DNA of 64,000 bases from Collinsella sp. (GTDB lineage: Bacteria; Actinomycetota; Coriobacteriia; Coriobacteriales; Coriobacteriaceae), in the NCBI GenBank assembly GCA_019425015.1, contig JAHYYJ010000013.1, forward strand, positions 5,075 to 69,074, in the 5' to 3' direction. The notes under the pieces are model-generated. The model saw only the letters and a program-made list of their open reading frames with translations, made no database searches and was not told where the DNA came from. Of this stretch, positions 31,434 to 40,797 are shown one piece after another; the first letter of the stretch is position 1, and each line of letters opens with the position of its first letter. The position numbers were made by a program, and so were the translations under genes.

Positions 31434-31441
<8 letters not shown>
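30674..31441 (-). CDS. tpiA: Triosephosphate isomerase
   Basis: 255 residues. AGNWKMN (catalytic Lys), IIGHSERRD (His) and AYEPIWAIGTGK (Glu) are all present, and the phosphate loop GGSAKPGN. The start at 31441 overlaps the end of pgk by 8 bases, so the two are translationally coupled. Confidence 0.96.
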
Positions 31442-32624
<1,183 letters not shown>

Positions 32625-32680
32625 GTTTGCTTCTACCTTTCGTACGTGTCTGCCTCCCATTACGGCAGACGATTTCCTAT

Positions 32681-32730
32681 AAAAAGGGCGCGACCCTAGG
32701 GTGTAAGCCCTATAAGGCCGCGCCCTTCTT
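32681..32730 (-). terminator. Terminator/attenuator between gap and pgk
   Basis: A long stem AAGGGCGCG / CGCGCCCTT with an inner TAGGG/CCCTA helix and a T-run on the minus strand. A small GTCTGCC/GGCAGAC hairpin lies next to it (32648-32670). Confidence 0.8.
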
Positions 32731-32764
32731 TAGACGCTCAACGAGCTATTCGCTAAAAGCCAAA

Positions 32765-33790
32765 TTAAGCAACGAACTTCTCGAAGTACTTGATGGTGCG
32801 GACCATCTGAGAGGTGTAAGAGTTCTCGTTGTCGTACCAAGAGGTGACCTGAACGAGGGTCTGGCCGTTGCCGAGGTCAGAGCACATGGTCTGAGTGGCG
32901 TCGAAGATGGAGCCATGGGTCTCGCCGATGATGTCGGTGGAGACGATGTCGTCCTCGTTGTAACCGAAGGTCTCGGAGATGGTGGCAGCGTAGGCCTTCA
33001 TAGCAGCGTTGACCTCGTCGACGGTGACCTTCTTGTCAACGACAGCGTAGAGGTTGGTGATGGAACCGGTCGGCGTCGGGACGCGCTGGGCGGCACCGAT
33101 GAGCTTGCCGTTGAGCTCGGGGAGAACCAGGCCGATAGCCTTGGCAGCACCGGTGGTGTTGGGGACGATGTTAACGGCGCAGGCGCGGCTACGACGCTTG
33201 TTGCCCTTGCGCTGCGGGCCGTCGAGCGGCATCTGGTCGCCGGTCCAGGCGTGAATGGTGGTCATGATGCCGGACACGATGGGAGCGAAGTCGTTCAGAC
33301 CCTTGGCCATCGGGGCAAGGCAGTTGGTGGTGCAGGAAGCAGCGGAGATGATGTTGTCCTCAGCGGTCAGCGTCTCGTGGTTGACGTTGTACACGATGGT
33401 GGGCAGATCGCTGCCGGCCGGAGCGGAGATGACGACCTTCTTGGCGCCAGCGTTGATGTGGGCCTGAGCCTTAGCCTTGCTGGTGTAGAAGCCGGTGCAC
33501 TCGAGAACGACGTCGACGTCGAGGTCGCCCCAAGGCAGGTTGTTGGCGTCGGCCTCCTTGTAGATCTTGATCTCCTTGCCGTCAACGGTGATGGAATCCT
33601 CGCCAGCAACGACCTCGTGATCGCGAGCGTAGTTGCCCTGCGTGGAGTCGTACTTCAGCAGGTAAGCGAGCATATCGGGAGAGGTGAGGTCGTTGATAGC
33701 GACGATCTCGGAGCCCTCATGACCGAACATCTGACGGAAAGCCAGACGACCGATGCGACCGAAGCCGTTAATAGCAACCTTTACTGCCAT
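32765..33790 (-). CDS. gap: Glyceraldehyde-3-phosphate dehydrogenase
   Basis: 341 residues. NAD site INGFGRIGR at the start, catalytic Cys in SCTTNCLAP, and the usual TGAAKAIG and WYDNENSY blocks. Start at 33790 follows AAAGGAG; upstream frame extension has no ribosome site. Glycolytic, cytosolic, NAD-dependent by the sequence around the first domain. First gene of gap-pgk-tpiA-gpmI. Confidence 0.97.
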   Translation of the reverse strand: MAVKVAINGFGRIGRLAFRQMFGHEGSEIVAINDLTSPDMLAYLLKYDSTQGNYARDHEVVAGEDSITVDGKEIKIYKEADANNLPWGDLDVDVVLECTGFYTSKAKAQAHINAGAKKVVISAPAGSDLPTIVYNVNHETLTAEDNIISAASCTTNCLAPMAKGLNDFAPIVSGIMTTIHAWTGDQMPLDGPQRKGNKRRSRACAVNIVPNTTGAAKAIGLVLPELNGKLIGAAQRVPTPTGSITNLYAVVDKKVTVDEVNAAMKAYAATISETFGYNEDDIVSTDIIGETHGSIFDATQTMCSDLGNGQTLVQVTSWYDNENSYTSQMVRTIKYFEKFVA

Positions 33791-33862
33791 TGTGTCTCCT
33801 TTCGTAAGGCCCCCGCAAGCTACAGCGCCCGCCGTTGAGGCCCACAAACTAACCACTCGCCT

Positions 33863-33938
33863 AATATACCTTTTTTTTGACTTGAATTTCACGAGAATGC
33901 TCGAAATTGAAAATCAAATTTACGTTAAAACGTTTTAA
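33863..33938 (-). promoter_or_regulatory. gap promoter region with LacI-type palindrome
   Basis: A -10 TATATT lies at 33868-33863. A perfect 14-bp palindrome TTAAAACGTTTTAA (33925-33938) with central CG, the form of LacI/CcpA-class operators, lies about 60 bases upstream. A smaller CGAG/CTCG hairpin with A/T arms lies between. A clear -35 hexamer is lacking, suggesting dependence on an activator. Confidence 0.55.
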
Positions 33939-33983
33939 AGAATAAAATAGCAGCTAAATCCGTATATAAGTCGATACTTTAAA

Positions 33984-34913
33984 CTACCTGTTTGCTTCAA
34001 TGAGCTTTTCAAGTCTCAAAACTCGATGGTAGAGGGCCGACTTCGACAAGGGAGGGTCAGCCATCTCCCCCAAATCGCGCAGTGACAGATCGGGGTAGCG
34101 CTCGCGCAGGTCGCAAAAGACCGCCAAGGCGTCCGGAAGCGTGTCGCGCAAACCCCGCTGTTCGAGCTCACCGATCAACGCAAGCTGATGCTGGGCAGCG
34201 CCCGCACTTCTGGTCTGATTGGCCAGCTCGGCATTCACGCGACGGTTTACGTCGTTCTTAACCAATTTGACCGCGCGCGCTTCCTCGATCTCGGTAACGC
34301 TGCGCTTGGCGCCGACCAGCTTTAGAAGCTGCTCGATCTCCTCGGCGCTCTTAATGTAGACGGCAAAGGACCCGCGCCGCGCGTTAACGCGCGCATGGAC
34401 CCCAATCTGCTCCAATAGATCGCAAAGTCCCCGGGCATACTGCTCGCCCTGCACCGCGATCTCCAAATGAAAGTCGCCGCGGGGATCGGCCACGAAACCG
34501 CCGGCGATGAGCGCGCCGCGGATGTAGGCAAGCCTGCAGCAGGGACGGGCAACGATGTGCCGGGGAACACCAGCGACGAGCCCTCCCCTGCGGTCGAGGA
34601 TGCCCAGCAGCACCAGAGCCTTGTCCAGGTCGGGTTGATCGGGCAGGGTAATGAGATAGTTACGGACCTTATGCAAGACCGATTTACGAACGGTGAATTC
34701 CGTTTTGAGCTTAAGGATGCGATGCGTCAGTGTGATCATCGTGCGCGCGACGGCACCCGTCTCGGTCGCGACCGTCAAACGATACCGCCCGGAGCCGGCC
34801 AGCGAAAGAGTGCCGCTCACACGCGTCAGGGCGGCAAGCGTCGACAAATCGCAGTATTCACATTCGGGTTCGCAGCGCGCGAGCTCGTCACGCACCTCGG
34901 CGGTAAACGACAT
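33984..34913 (-). CDS. whiA: WhiA-family regulator
   Basis: 309 residues with the WhiA layout: an N-terminal LAGLIDADG-like domain (RGALIAGGFVADPRGDFHLEI in its second half), and a C-terminal helix-turn-helix (about 225-305, LRDLGEMADPPLSKSALYHRVLRLEK). WhiA binds DNA and, in non-sporulating Gram-positives, affects division and chromosome segregation. It begins 6 bases after rapZ, its usual operon partner, but yvcK is missing between them. Confidence 0.93.
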   Translation of the reverse strand: MSFTAEVRDELARCEPECEYCDLSTLAALTRVSGTLSLAGSGRYRLTVATETGAVARTMITLTHRILKLKTEFTVRKSVLHKVRNYLITLPDQPDLDKALVLLGILDRRGGLVAGVPRHIVARPCCRLAYIRGALIAGGFVADPRGDFHLEIAVQGEQYARGLCDLLEQIGVHARVNARRGSFAVYIKSAEEIEQLLKLVGAKRSVTEIEEARAVKLVKNDVNRRVNAELANQTRSAGAAQHQLALIGELEQRGLRDTLPDALAVFCDLRERYPDLSLRDLGEMADPPLSKSALYHRVLRLEKLIEANR

Positions 34914-34919
34914 GCAGGC

Positions 34920-35822
34920 CTATGCTTTCGTGTTGGCGCGCGACAGGTCGCGATGAGAAATGCTCACGTGATACTGGGCGCCTTCCAAATAACGTGCTGT
35001 GGCCTCGGCGATGGCAACGCTGCGGTGTTGACCGCCCGTGCAACCGATGGCAATAGAAAGCTGTGGCTTGCCCTCCGCGATATAGCCCGGCATCACCGTA
35101 TCGAGTAGCCGTGTCCAAGCCTTCCAAAACTCCTGGGTCTTGGGATGGTCCAGAACAAAGTCAAAGACTTTCTTATCGAGACCGGTCATCGTGCGCATCT
35201 CGGGATCGTAGAACGGATTGGGCAGGAAGCGAACGTCGATCATAATGTCCGCCTCGACGGGCATACCGTGCTTAAAGCCAAACGAGAACACGTGAACGTC
35301 CATGAGCTGCTGGTCGGACAACTCGGAGAACGCCATGCGCAATTTGTTGCGCAGAGCAGAGGTGCGCAAGCGGCTCGTATCGATAATCATGTCAGCTCGG
35401 TCGCGAACGCCCTGCAGCTGCAGGCGCTCGCGCTGAATCGCATCGGCCGTAGTCTCCCCCGGCTTGGCAATGGGATGGCGGCGGCGGTTTTCACTATAAC
35501 GACGGATCAGCACCTCGTCAGAGGCCTCGAGAAACACGATGTCACAGCTCATCTCGCGCTCCTCGAGTGCGGCAACGGCATCGAGCAGCTCATCGAACAA
35601 GCCCTGGCTGCGCAGGTCGCAGGTGACGGCAAGATGCCTGCCCACGCCCGTATTGATGCCGACGAGTTCGGCAAGCTGGGCGATCAGACGCGGAGGCAGG
35701 TTATCAATGCAAAAATAGCCCATATCCTCGAACACGTGCATGGCCTGTGTGCGGCCCGATCCGGACATTCCGGTGATGATGACGATATCGGGGATGCGCT
35801 CCGAGCGCTCCGCCGCATCCAT
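34920..35822 (-). CDS. rapZ: RNase adapter / nucleotide-binding protein RapZ (YvcJ)
   Basis: 300 residues. Walker A GMSGSGRTQ near residue 15 (the Lys of the usual GxxGxGKS is Arg here), and the C-terminal signature GCTGGQHRSVAIAE. RapZ controls glucosamine-6-P synthase messages in E. coli; in Gram-positives its role is less clear. ATG 35822 follows AAGGGAG. Co-transcribed with whiA. Confidence 0.92.
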   Translation of the reverse strand: MDAAERSERIPDIVIITGMSGSGRTQAMHVFEDMGYFCIDNLPPRLIAQLAELVGINTGVGRHLAVTCDLRSQGLFDELLDAVAALEEREMSCDIVFLEASDEVLIRRYSENRRRHPIAKPGETTADAIQRERLQLQGVRDRADMIIDTSRLRTSALRNKLRMAFSELSDQQLMDVHVFSFGFKHGMPVEADIMIDVRFLPNPFYDPEMRTMTGLDKKVFDFVLDHPKTQEFWKAWTRLLDTVMPGYIAEGKPQLSIAIGCTGGQHRSVAIAEATARYLEGAQYHVSISHRDLSRANTKA

Positions 35823-35852
35823 GGCATCTCCCTTTTGCATGTGCTGCCTCCC

Positions 35853-35890
35853 AAAAACAAGCGCGGGACCCAGCAACCCGGATCCCGCGC
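35853..35890 (-). terminator. Terminator of the sialic-acid operon
   Basis: GCGCGGGA pairs with TCCCGCGC, followed on the minus strand by TTGTTTTT. It lies between the nanE stop and the rapZ gene. Confidence 0.85.
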
Positions 35891-35941
35891 GGTCAATTGC
35901 CTATATTGAGTATACCGCCCCGAGCGGATACGAGGCCTGTC

Positions 35942-36628
35942 TTACGCCTCAAGCGCAGCCTTGAACCAACTCGTAATACTCGTGGGGTGCGTGATGGCGG
36001 TGCCGACGACAACGGCCCAGGCGCCAGCATCGATCGCGGCGCGAGCCTCCTCGGGCGTGTGCACGCGGCCCTCGCAGATGATGGGAAGACCGGGGAATTC
36101 CTCGGTCGCCTGACGCAGGAGCGGCAGATCGGGGCCATCGGCCATGGTGCAGTCGATGGCGGCGACGCCGTGAGAAAGCGTGGTGGATACCAGGTCAAAG
36201 CCCATATCAACCGCACGGCGAATGTCCTCGATGGTGGCACAGTCGGCCATCAGGAGCACGCCCTCCTCGTGCAGCGGACGGAAGGTGTCCTCGACGGTCT
36301 TGCCATCGGGACGCGGGCGATCAGTGGCGTCAATTGCCACGATGTCGGCACCGGCGGCAACGCAGGCGCGAGCATGGCGCAGCGTCGGCGTAATGTAGAC
36401 GCCCTCGTGTCCATCCTTCCACAAGCCGATGACGGGGACCTCGCAGCGGCCCTTAATGGCGGCGATGTCGGCAAGACCCTGGCAGCGAATAGCGGCGGCG
36501 CCGCCAAGCTCGCAGGCGCGAGACATCTGAGCCATGGTTTCGGGCGTACGAAGCGGCTCGCCCATATAGGCCTGAACGCTCACGACGAGCTTTCCCTTCA
36601 GGGATTGAATCAAAGGATCAACGGTCAT
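35942..36628 (-). CDS. nanE: N-acetylmannosamine-6-phosphate 2-epimerase
   Basis: 228 residues, a TIM barrel of the NanE family. Visible landmarks: LVVSVQAYMGEPL near the start, GLWKDG with the catalytic Lys region, VAIDATDRPRPDG, and CEGRVHTPEEA with the conserved Glu. It converts ManNAc-6-P to GlcNAc-6-P, the last step before nagA/nagB. Last gene of the operon. The start at 36628 has a weakly spaced AAAGG site, and palindrome E lies just upstream. Confidence 0.94.
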   Translation of the reverse strand: MTVDPLIQSLKGKLVVSVQAYMGEPLRTPETMAQMSRACELGGAAAIRCQGLADIAAIKGRCEVPVIGLWKDGHEGVYITPTLRHARACVAAGADIVAIDATDRPRPDGKTVEDTFRPLHEEGVLLMADCATIEDIRRAVDMGFDLVSTTLSHGVAAIDCTMADGPDLPLLRQATEEFPGLPIICEGRVHTPEEARAAIDAGAWAVVVGTAITHPTSITSWFKAALEA

Positions 36629-36653
36629 GTGCGACTCAACCTTTCTCAAAACA

Positions 36654-36751
36654 GCCTTCTGAGACACCGCACCTTGACGTTCAAACCGTCGCTCGCGAAC
36701 CGAAGTACGCTTCGCTCCTCTTTCACGTCAATCTGCGGCACCTCAGAAGGC
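36654..36751. repeat. Nested palindrome E (family II), between nanK and nanE
   Basis: Arms of 27 bases pair in three blocks (GCCTTCTGAG, CCGCA, TTGACGT with complements), separated by internal loops ACA/CAC and CC/TC. An inner hairpin CGAAG-TACG-CTTCG lies near the centre. The core between CTTG and GGCACC is very similar to palindrome B read on its minus strand, and the loops equal those of palindrome F. Confidence 0.8.
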
Positions 36752-36768
36752 GCACTTGGTAGTTATGT

Positions 36769-37734
36769 TTACTTCAACGACGCAAGAAGGTGTTCGGCGG
36801 CACCGATAAGCGGCGCGTCGCCCTCCAGAGAACCGATGAGGATCGGCGTGTCCTGAAGCGGGTCGAGCGCCTGGCTGGCATAGCCCTCGTGCACCGAGTC
36901 CTTCCACGTCTGCGAGCGCCAATCGGGACCCTGGTGAATCACACCGCCCGAAAGCACGATGACCTCCGGGTCAAGGATATTGGCGAGCGAGCCCAAGCTG
37001 GCGCCCAGCGCAAAGCCAGCGTCATGGATGACCTCGGTTGCCTTTGCGTCGCCCGCGCGGCACAGGTCGTTCACATCGCGACCGACCGAAGGACGGCTGG
37101 GGTCGACGCGGCCAAAGCGCTCATCGTACATACGACCAATGGAAGTGCCCGAAGCGACAGACTCAAGATGGCCGGAACGCCCGCAGGCGCAGGGAATGCC
37201 GGCGGCAGCCGAGCACTCGATGTGGCCCATATGGCCAGCAGCACCATGGAAACCCTGCATTACGCGGCCGTTCTCGACATATGCGCCGCCGATGCCCGTA
37301 CCGATGCCAAGACACAAGACGGAGAACTTGCCCTTGCCGACGCCCCAGTGGGCCTCGCCCAGAGCATGAGCCTGCACGTCGCCTACAACGGCAACAGGAA
37401 GACCGAGATCCTCGCGCAGACGCGGCCCCAACTGAACGCCGGACCAGCCGGGCATAATCTCGTTGGCATACGCGATGGCGCCCGTCTTGGGATCGACGAC
37501 GCCGGCGGCACCGATACCGACACCGAGGACCTCGACATCGGGATTCGCCTCAAGAGCGGCCTTGATGGACGCCTCGATACGCTGGAAGACAGCCTCGCCG
37601 CCCTCTTGGGCCTCTGTGGGAACCTCGGCCTCAAATACGGGATGGGGCACGCTGCCGTCAGCCGGATACTCCATAATGGCAGTCGCAATCTTGGTGCCGC
37701 CGATATCGACGGAGCAAACGTACTTGTTCTCCAT
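36769..37734 (-). CDS. nanK: ROK-family kinase, probably N-acetylmannosamine kinase
   Basis: 321 residues. ATP site VDIGGTKIATAI at the N-terminus, a sugar-binding HIECSAAAG region, and the ROK zinc motif as CACGRSGHLES, in which the last Cys is His. It would phosphorylate ManNAc in the cytosol. Assignment to ManNAc rests on its place between nanA- and nanE-like genes; glucokinase is the generic alternative. ATG 37734 follows AAGGAG. Palindromes lie on both sides (F upstream, E downstream). Confidence 0.85.
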   Translation of the reverse strand: MENKYVCSVDIGGTKIATAIMEYPADGSVPHPVFEAEVPTEAQEGGEAVFQRIEASIKAALEANPDVEVLGVGIGAAGVVDPKTGAIAYANEIMPGWSGVQLGPRLREDLGLPVAVVGDVQAHALGEAHWGVGKGKFSVLCLGIGTGIGGAYVENGRVMQGFHGAAGHMGHIECSAAAGIPCACGRSGHLESVASGTSIGRMYDERFGRVDPSRPSVGRDVNDLCRAGDAKATEVIHDAGFALGASLGSLANILDPEVIVLSGGVIHQGPDWRSQTWKDSVHEGYASQALDPLQDTPILIGSLEGDAPLIGAAEHLLASLK

Positions 37735-37811
37735 GTCGCTCTCCTTAGGAGATAAAAACAACTACAGGAAATGCGCCGTCAGGCTAGCCGTCACAGCGCA
37801 GTAAAGGTTAT

Positions 37812-37899
37812 CCAGGTGCCCGAGATCGCCGAGAAACCGTGTGGCCATTGACCTAATGGGTCATGGCCACACGGTTGAACGGCGAGGTCGGGTGCCTGG
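37812..37899. repeat. Nested palindrome F (family II), between nanA and nanK
   Basis: Outer arms pair as CCAGG, CCCGA, TCGCC with complements, separated by 2-base internal loops (on the minus strand CA/CA and CC/TC, the same as in E). A strong inner helix AACCGTGTGGCCA... (37835-37876) is exactly concentric with the outer arms (37855.5). Confidence 0.8.
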
Positions 37900-37906
37900 G
37901 AAAGCT

Positions 37907-38827
37907 TTACAGGAGACCGTTGTCCTGGAGGACCTTCTTAATCGCCTCGACGTTCTCGCCGGTCATGGCCTTCACCGGGCGCGGCATGGTCGGGCTGTCG
38001 AAGATGCCCATGAGGTTCATAGCGGTCTTGAAGGCACCAACGCCGCCGGCATAGCCCTGAACGCCCGAGGTGACATCCCAGATGTGGGAGATCTCGTTGA
38101 GGCGATCCTGCTCGGCCTTGACGGTAGCCCAGTCGCCGGCCTGAGCGGCCTTCCACTGACGCACGTAGCCCTCGGGCTCAACGTTGGCGAGACCCGGGAC
38201 GGAACCGTCGGCGCCACCGAGGTAGGCGCCGTCGACAACAACCTCGTGACCGGTGAGGATGCTCATCGGGTGGCCGTTCTTCTCGTTCTCCTGAACGAGA
38301 TAGCGGAACGAGATGTCATCGCCCGAGGAATCCTTGACGCCGGCCAGGACGCCCTCGGCGCCGAGCTTGGCAAGGAGCTTCCAGGGGAGCTTGGTGTGGA
38401 CGCACACGGGGATGTCGTAGGCAAAGATGGGCAGGTCGAGTTCCTCGTGCAGGATGCGGAAGTGCTCCTCGACCTCGGTCATGCCCTGCAGGGCATAGAA
38501 CGGGCAGGTGGCGACAAGCGCGTCGGCGCCCAGCTCCTGGGCGACCTTGCCGTGCTCGATCATGCGCTCGGTCTCGGTGTCGATGATGCCGACCAGAACA
38601 GGCACGCGGTGATCGACGATGCGCACGGCCTCGGCGATGATCTGACGACGACGCTCGTCGGTGGAGAAGACGACCTCGCCCGAGGAGCCCAGGAAGAACA
38701 GGCCATCGACGCCGGCATCGATCATGCGGTTGATGCTGCGCTCAAAGGAAGCAACGTCGAGCTGGTGGTCTTCGGTATCGGGAACAACAACGGGAGGGAT
38801 AACGCCGGTGAATTTCTGAGTTGCCAC
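37907..38827 (-). CDS. nanA: N-acetylneuraminate lyase-like aldolase (DHDPS superfamily)
   Basis: 306 residues from a GTG at 38827, six bases after AAGGAG; upstream frame lacks a site. The Schiff-base Lys is Lys165 in GVKDSSGD and the catalytic Tyr is Tyr137 in AYDIP, the same residue numbers as E. coli NanA. The GSSGE carboxylate loop lies at 47-51. It splits sialic acid to ManNAc and pyruvate. Placement with nanK and nanE supports this over dihydrodipicolinate synthase. Confidence 0.85.
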   Translation of the reverse strand: MATQKFTGVIPPVVVPDTEDHQLDVASFERSINRMIDAGVDGLFFLGSSGEVVFSTDERRRQIIAEAVRIVDHRVPVLVGIIDTETERMIEHGKVAQELGADALVATCPFYALQGMTEVEEHFRILHEELDLPIFAYDIPVCVHTKLPWKLLAKLGAEGVLAGVKDSSGDDISFRYLVQENEKNGHPMSILTGHEVVVDGAYLGGADGSVPGLANVEPEGYVRQWKAAQAGDWATVKAEQDRLNEISHIWDVTSGVQGYAGGVGAFKTAMNLMGIFDSPTMPRPVKAMTGENVEAIKKVLQDNGLL

Positions 38828-38895
38828 AAGAATCTCCTTAGTTGTCTGGCGGGCGACCCTATGCCACCCACTCTTGTTGGCAGTGTCCAGGCCGT

Positions 38896-39747
38896 CTAGG
38901 CCAAAGAACACGGGTAGAACGTTTGGTTAAAGAAGTCGACGACTTCGTTTTCGAACGCATTGATGCGCTCGTGAGCGTATTTGGCATAGATGATATGCCT
39001 CCGGTCACACTCAAGACCGTTGAACACGGCAAACTGGCCCTTGGGGTCGCTCACGGTATCCATAAGCGATGTGCCCATGAGCACCGAGCCGCGCACCCGA
39101 GACGACAGCGCCTCGAGGCCACCGGGCAGCGGGTTGGCAACCGCCGTGCAGGCGAGGCCCTGCTCATCCAGAGCAGAAACCGCCAGCGCGACTCCGCCGC
39201 CAAGGCCCTCGCCCCATGCAAAGATGCGGTCGGGGTCCATGCCATCAAGATTGCGCGCAACCTTCGCCATCGCGCAACCCCAACGGACGCGCTCGACAAA
39301 AGCGGGCGAAGCAATCCCCCGCTGCAGGTCGTCCGCACCAGCGACATCGTCATCCAGCGCGAGGACGGCATACCCCATGGCGGCAAATCTCGTCATGTGA
39401 TGCCAGCCGCGCACAGGCCGATCGATGTCGTGGAACATCAGGCACAGCGGCACGCGCTCAGATACTCGGGCACGACCAACAGGCTCAATCAAGCGAGCGT
39501 GGACCGCATCGTCACCGAGCTCAAAGGAAACCTCCGAGTAACGAGCGCAGGGGTTAACAAAGTCAATCGCCGTAATGGCCAGGCCTTGAATCTCAAGATT
39601 CGAAGCGCATGTCTCTAAATCAGAAACATCTGCTTGGACATCACCGTGCCAGTCCCGATATTCTGCGAGCCTTGACGAAACCGTTCCAGGAATTCCCACG
39701 AGCCCGGGGACTATCAGCTCGTCAACATTGCTCTCGCACTTAGACAT
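38896..39747 (-). CDS. AXE1-family esterase homologue lacking the catalytic Ser
   Basis: 283 residues, a divergent paralogue of the upstream esterase, about 40 residues shorter. The nucleophile elbow GxSxG is changed to GEGLGGG, with Gly181 where Ser stands in the paralogue, while Asp230 and His259 of the triad and the QFAVFNGLECDRRH block are kept. It should therefore not hydrolyse esters by the normal mechanism, and may be a subunit, regulator or sugar-binding pseudoenzyme. The start overlaps the esterase stop by 8 bases (coupled translation). Confidence 0.82.
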   Translation of the reverse strand: MSKCESNVDELIVPGLVGIPGTVSSRLAEYRDWHGDVQADVSDLETCASNLEIQGLAITAIDFVNPCARYSEVSFELGDDAVHARLIEPVGRARVSERVPLCLMFHDIDRPVRGWHHMTRFAAMGYAVLALDDDVAGADDLQRGIASPAFVERVRWGCAMAKVARNLDGMDPDRIFAWGEGLGGGVALAVSALDEQGLACTAVANPLPGGLEALSSRVRGSVLMGTSLMDTVSDPKGQFAVFNGLECDRRHIIYAKYAHERINAFENEVVDFFNQTFYPCSLA

Positions 39748-40717
39748 GAGCCTCCCCTCCCTCGCAGAAAAACGGAATGATCAGATCATCAAAGTCCTGA
39801 ATCTCCTCGTGGCCAAAGCCCTCAAAGAACTCATGACGCTTATCGCAGGACAGGTTGTTGTACACCGCAAACTGCGTCGCCGGCGGACAGACGATATCGG
39901 CCGTGCCCGTGCCAAACAGAACAGGGCATTTGACCATGGGGGCAAAGTTCTTGGAATCGAAGTACGCCAGCTTGGCATAGGCTTCCTCGATACGAGTCGA
40001 GTCCTCGTCAAACCAACGCGACCAATAGCGCAGACCCTCGTAGGCAATATCGTCGGCATCCAGATCCCAAACCAGGCGGAAGTCCGATAAGAAGGGATAG
40101 AGGATAGCCGCGCGGTCAACCAAATCGCTATTGAGCGCGCAGGTTGCAATACCCAAACCGCCGCCCTGCGATGCGCCGTTCACAAATACGCGGGTAAGAT
40201 CGATGCCCTCGAGCTCGCGAACGATACGGCACAAAATGCGGATATCCTGGTGTAGGCGGACATAGTAGAGGTTGGCCGGGTCGCCGTCGATACCGGCGAC
40301 GATATGGCCCGCGACCGTCGTGCCCTCAAATCCACCAATATCCTCGGAGGGACCACCCTGGCCGGGGCAATCGAGGGCGATGAGCGCCATGCCCATGCCC
40401 GCAAACGACGCCTGCTCAAACCAGCTGCGGCTCGCACCCGGATATCCATGGAACTGAAGCACCAACGGCATGGGCTCCTCCGAGACCGGCTTGAGGTACT
40501 TGGCATGCAGGCGTGCACCACACATGCCGGTATACCAGAGGTCGAAAAACCGACAGGTCGCGGAATCCGCAACCGAAGCCGTCTCGATCGCATAGTCAAG
40601 CCCGACGGCGTCGGCCTCAGCCATGCGATCCTTCCAAAAGAGATCGAAATCTGATGGACGGGGCATGGCGCCTCGATATTCACCAAATTGATGTTGTAGC
40701 TCCTGAGCACTTGGCAT
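39740..40717 (-). CDS. AXE1-family carbohydrate O-acetyl esterase
   Basis: 325 residues of the acetylxylan esterase / cephalosporin C deacetylase family (PF05448), with RPSDFDLFW near the N-terminus typical for the group. Triad: Ser183 in NGASQGGGL, Asp274 in GTADIVCPP, His303 in EGFGHEEI. No signal peptide: cytosolic. Next to sialic-acid uptake and breakdown genes it most likely removes O-acetyl groups from imported sialic acids; this is inferred from context. The start at 40717 has only a weak ribosome site and a downstream Met is possible. Confidence 0.87.
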   Translation of the reverse strand: MPSAQELQHQFGEYRGAMPRPSDFDLFWKDRMAEADAVGLDYAIETASVADSATCRFFDLWYTGMCGARLHAKYLKPVSEEPMPLVLQFHGYPGASRSWFEQASFAGMGMALIALDCPGQGGPSEDIGGFEGTTVAGHIVAGIDGDPANLYYVRLHQDIRILCRIVRELEGIDLTRVFVNGASQGGGLGIATCALNSDLVDRAAILYPFLSDFRLVWDLDADDIAYEGLRYWSRWFDEDSTRIEEAYAKLAYFDSKNFAPMVKCPVLFGTGTADIVCPPATQFAVYNNLSCDKRHEFFEGFGHEEIQDFDDLIIPFFCEGGEAHV

Positions 40718-40797
40718 GGCTCGTGAACCCAACCTTTCGAAATCGCAACGGAGGTGCACCCGGCAAGGGAACCGGGCGCACGGGAGGGAAAGCGAGA

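Noticed and set aside
37907..38827. Dihydrodipicolinate synthase (dapA)
   Set aside because: The catalytic residue numbers (Tyr137, Lys165) fit NanA, and the gene lies in an operon with nanK and nanE; dapA would normally lie with lysine or dap genes.
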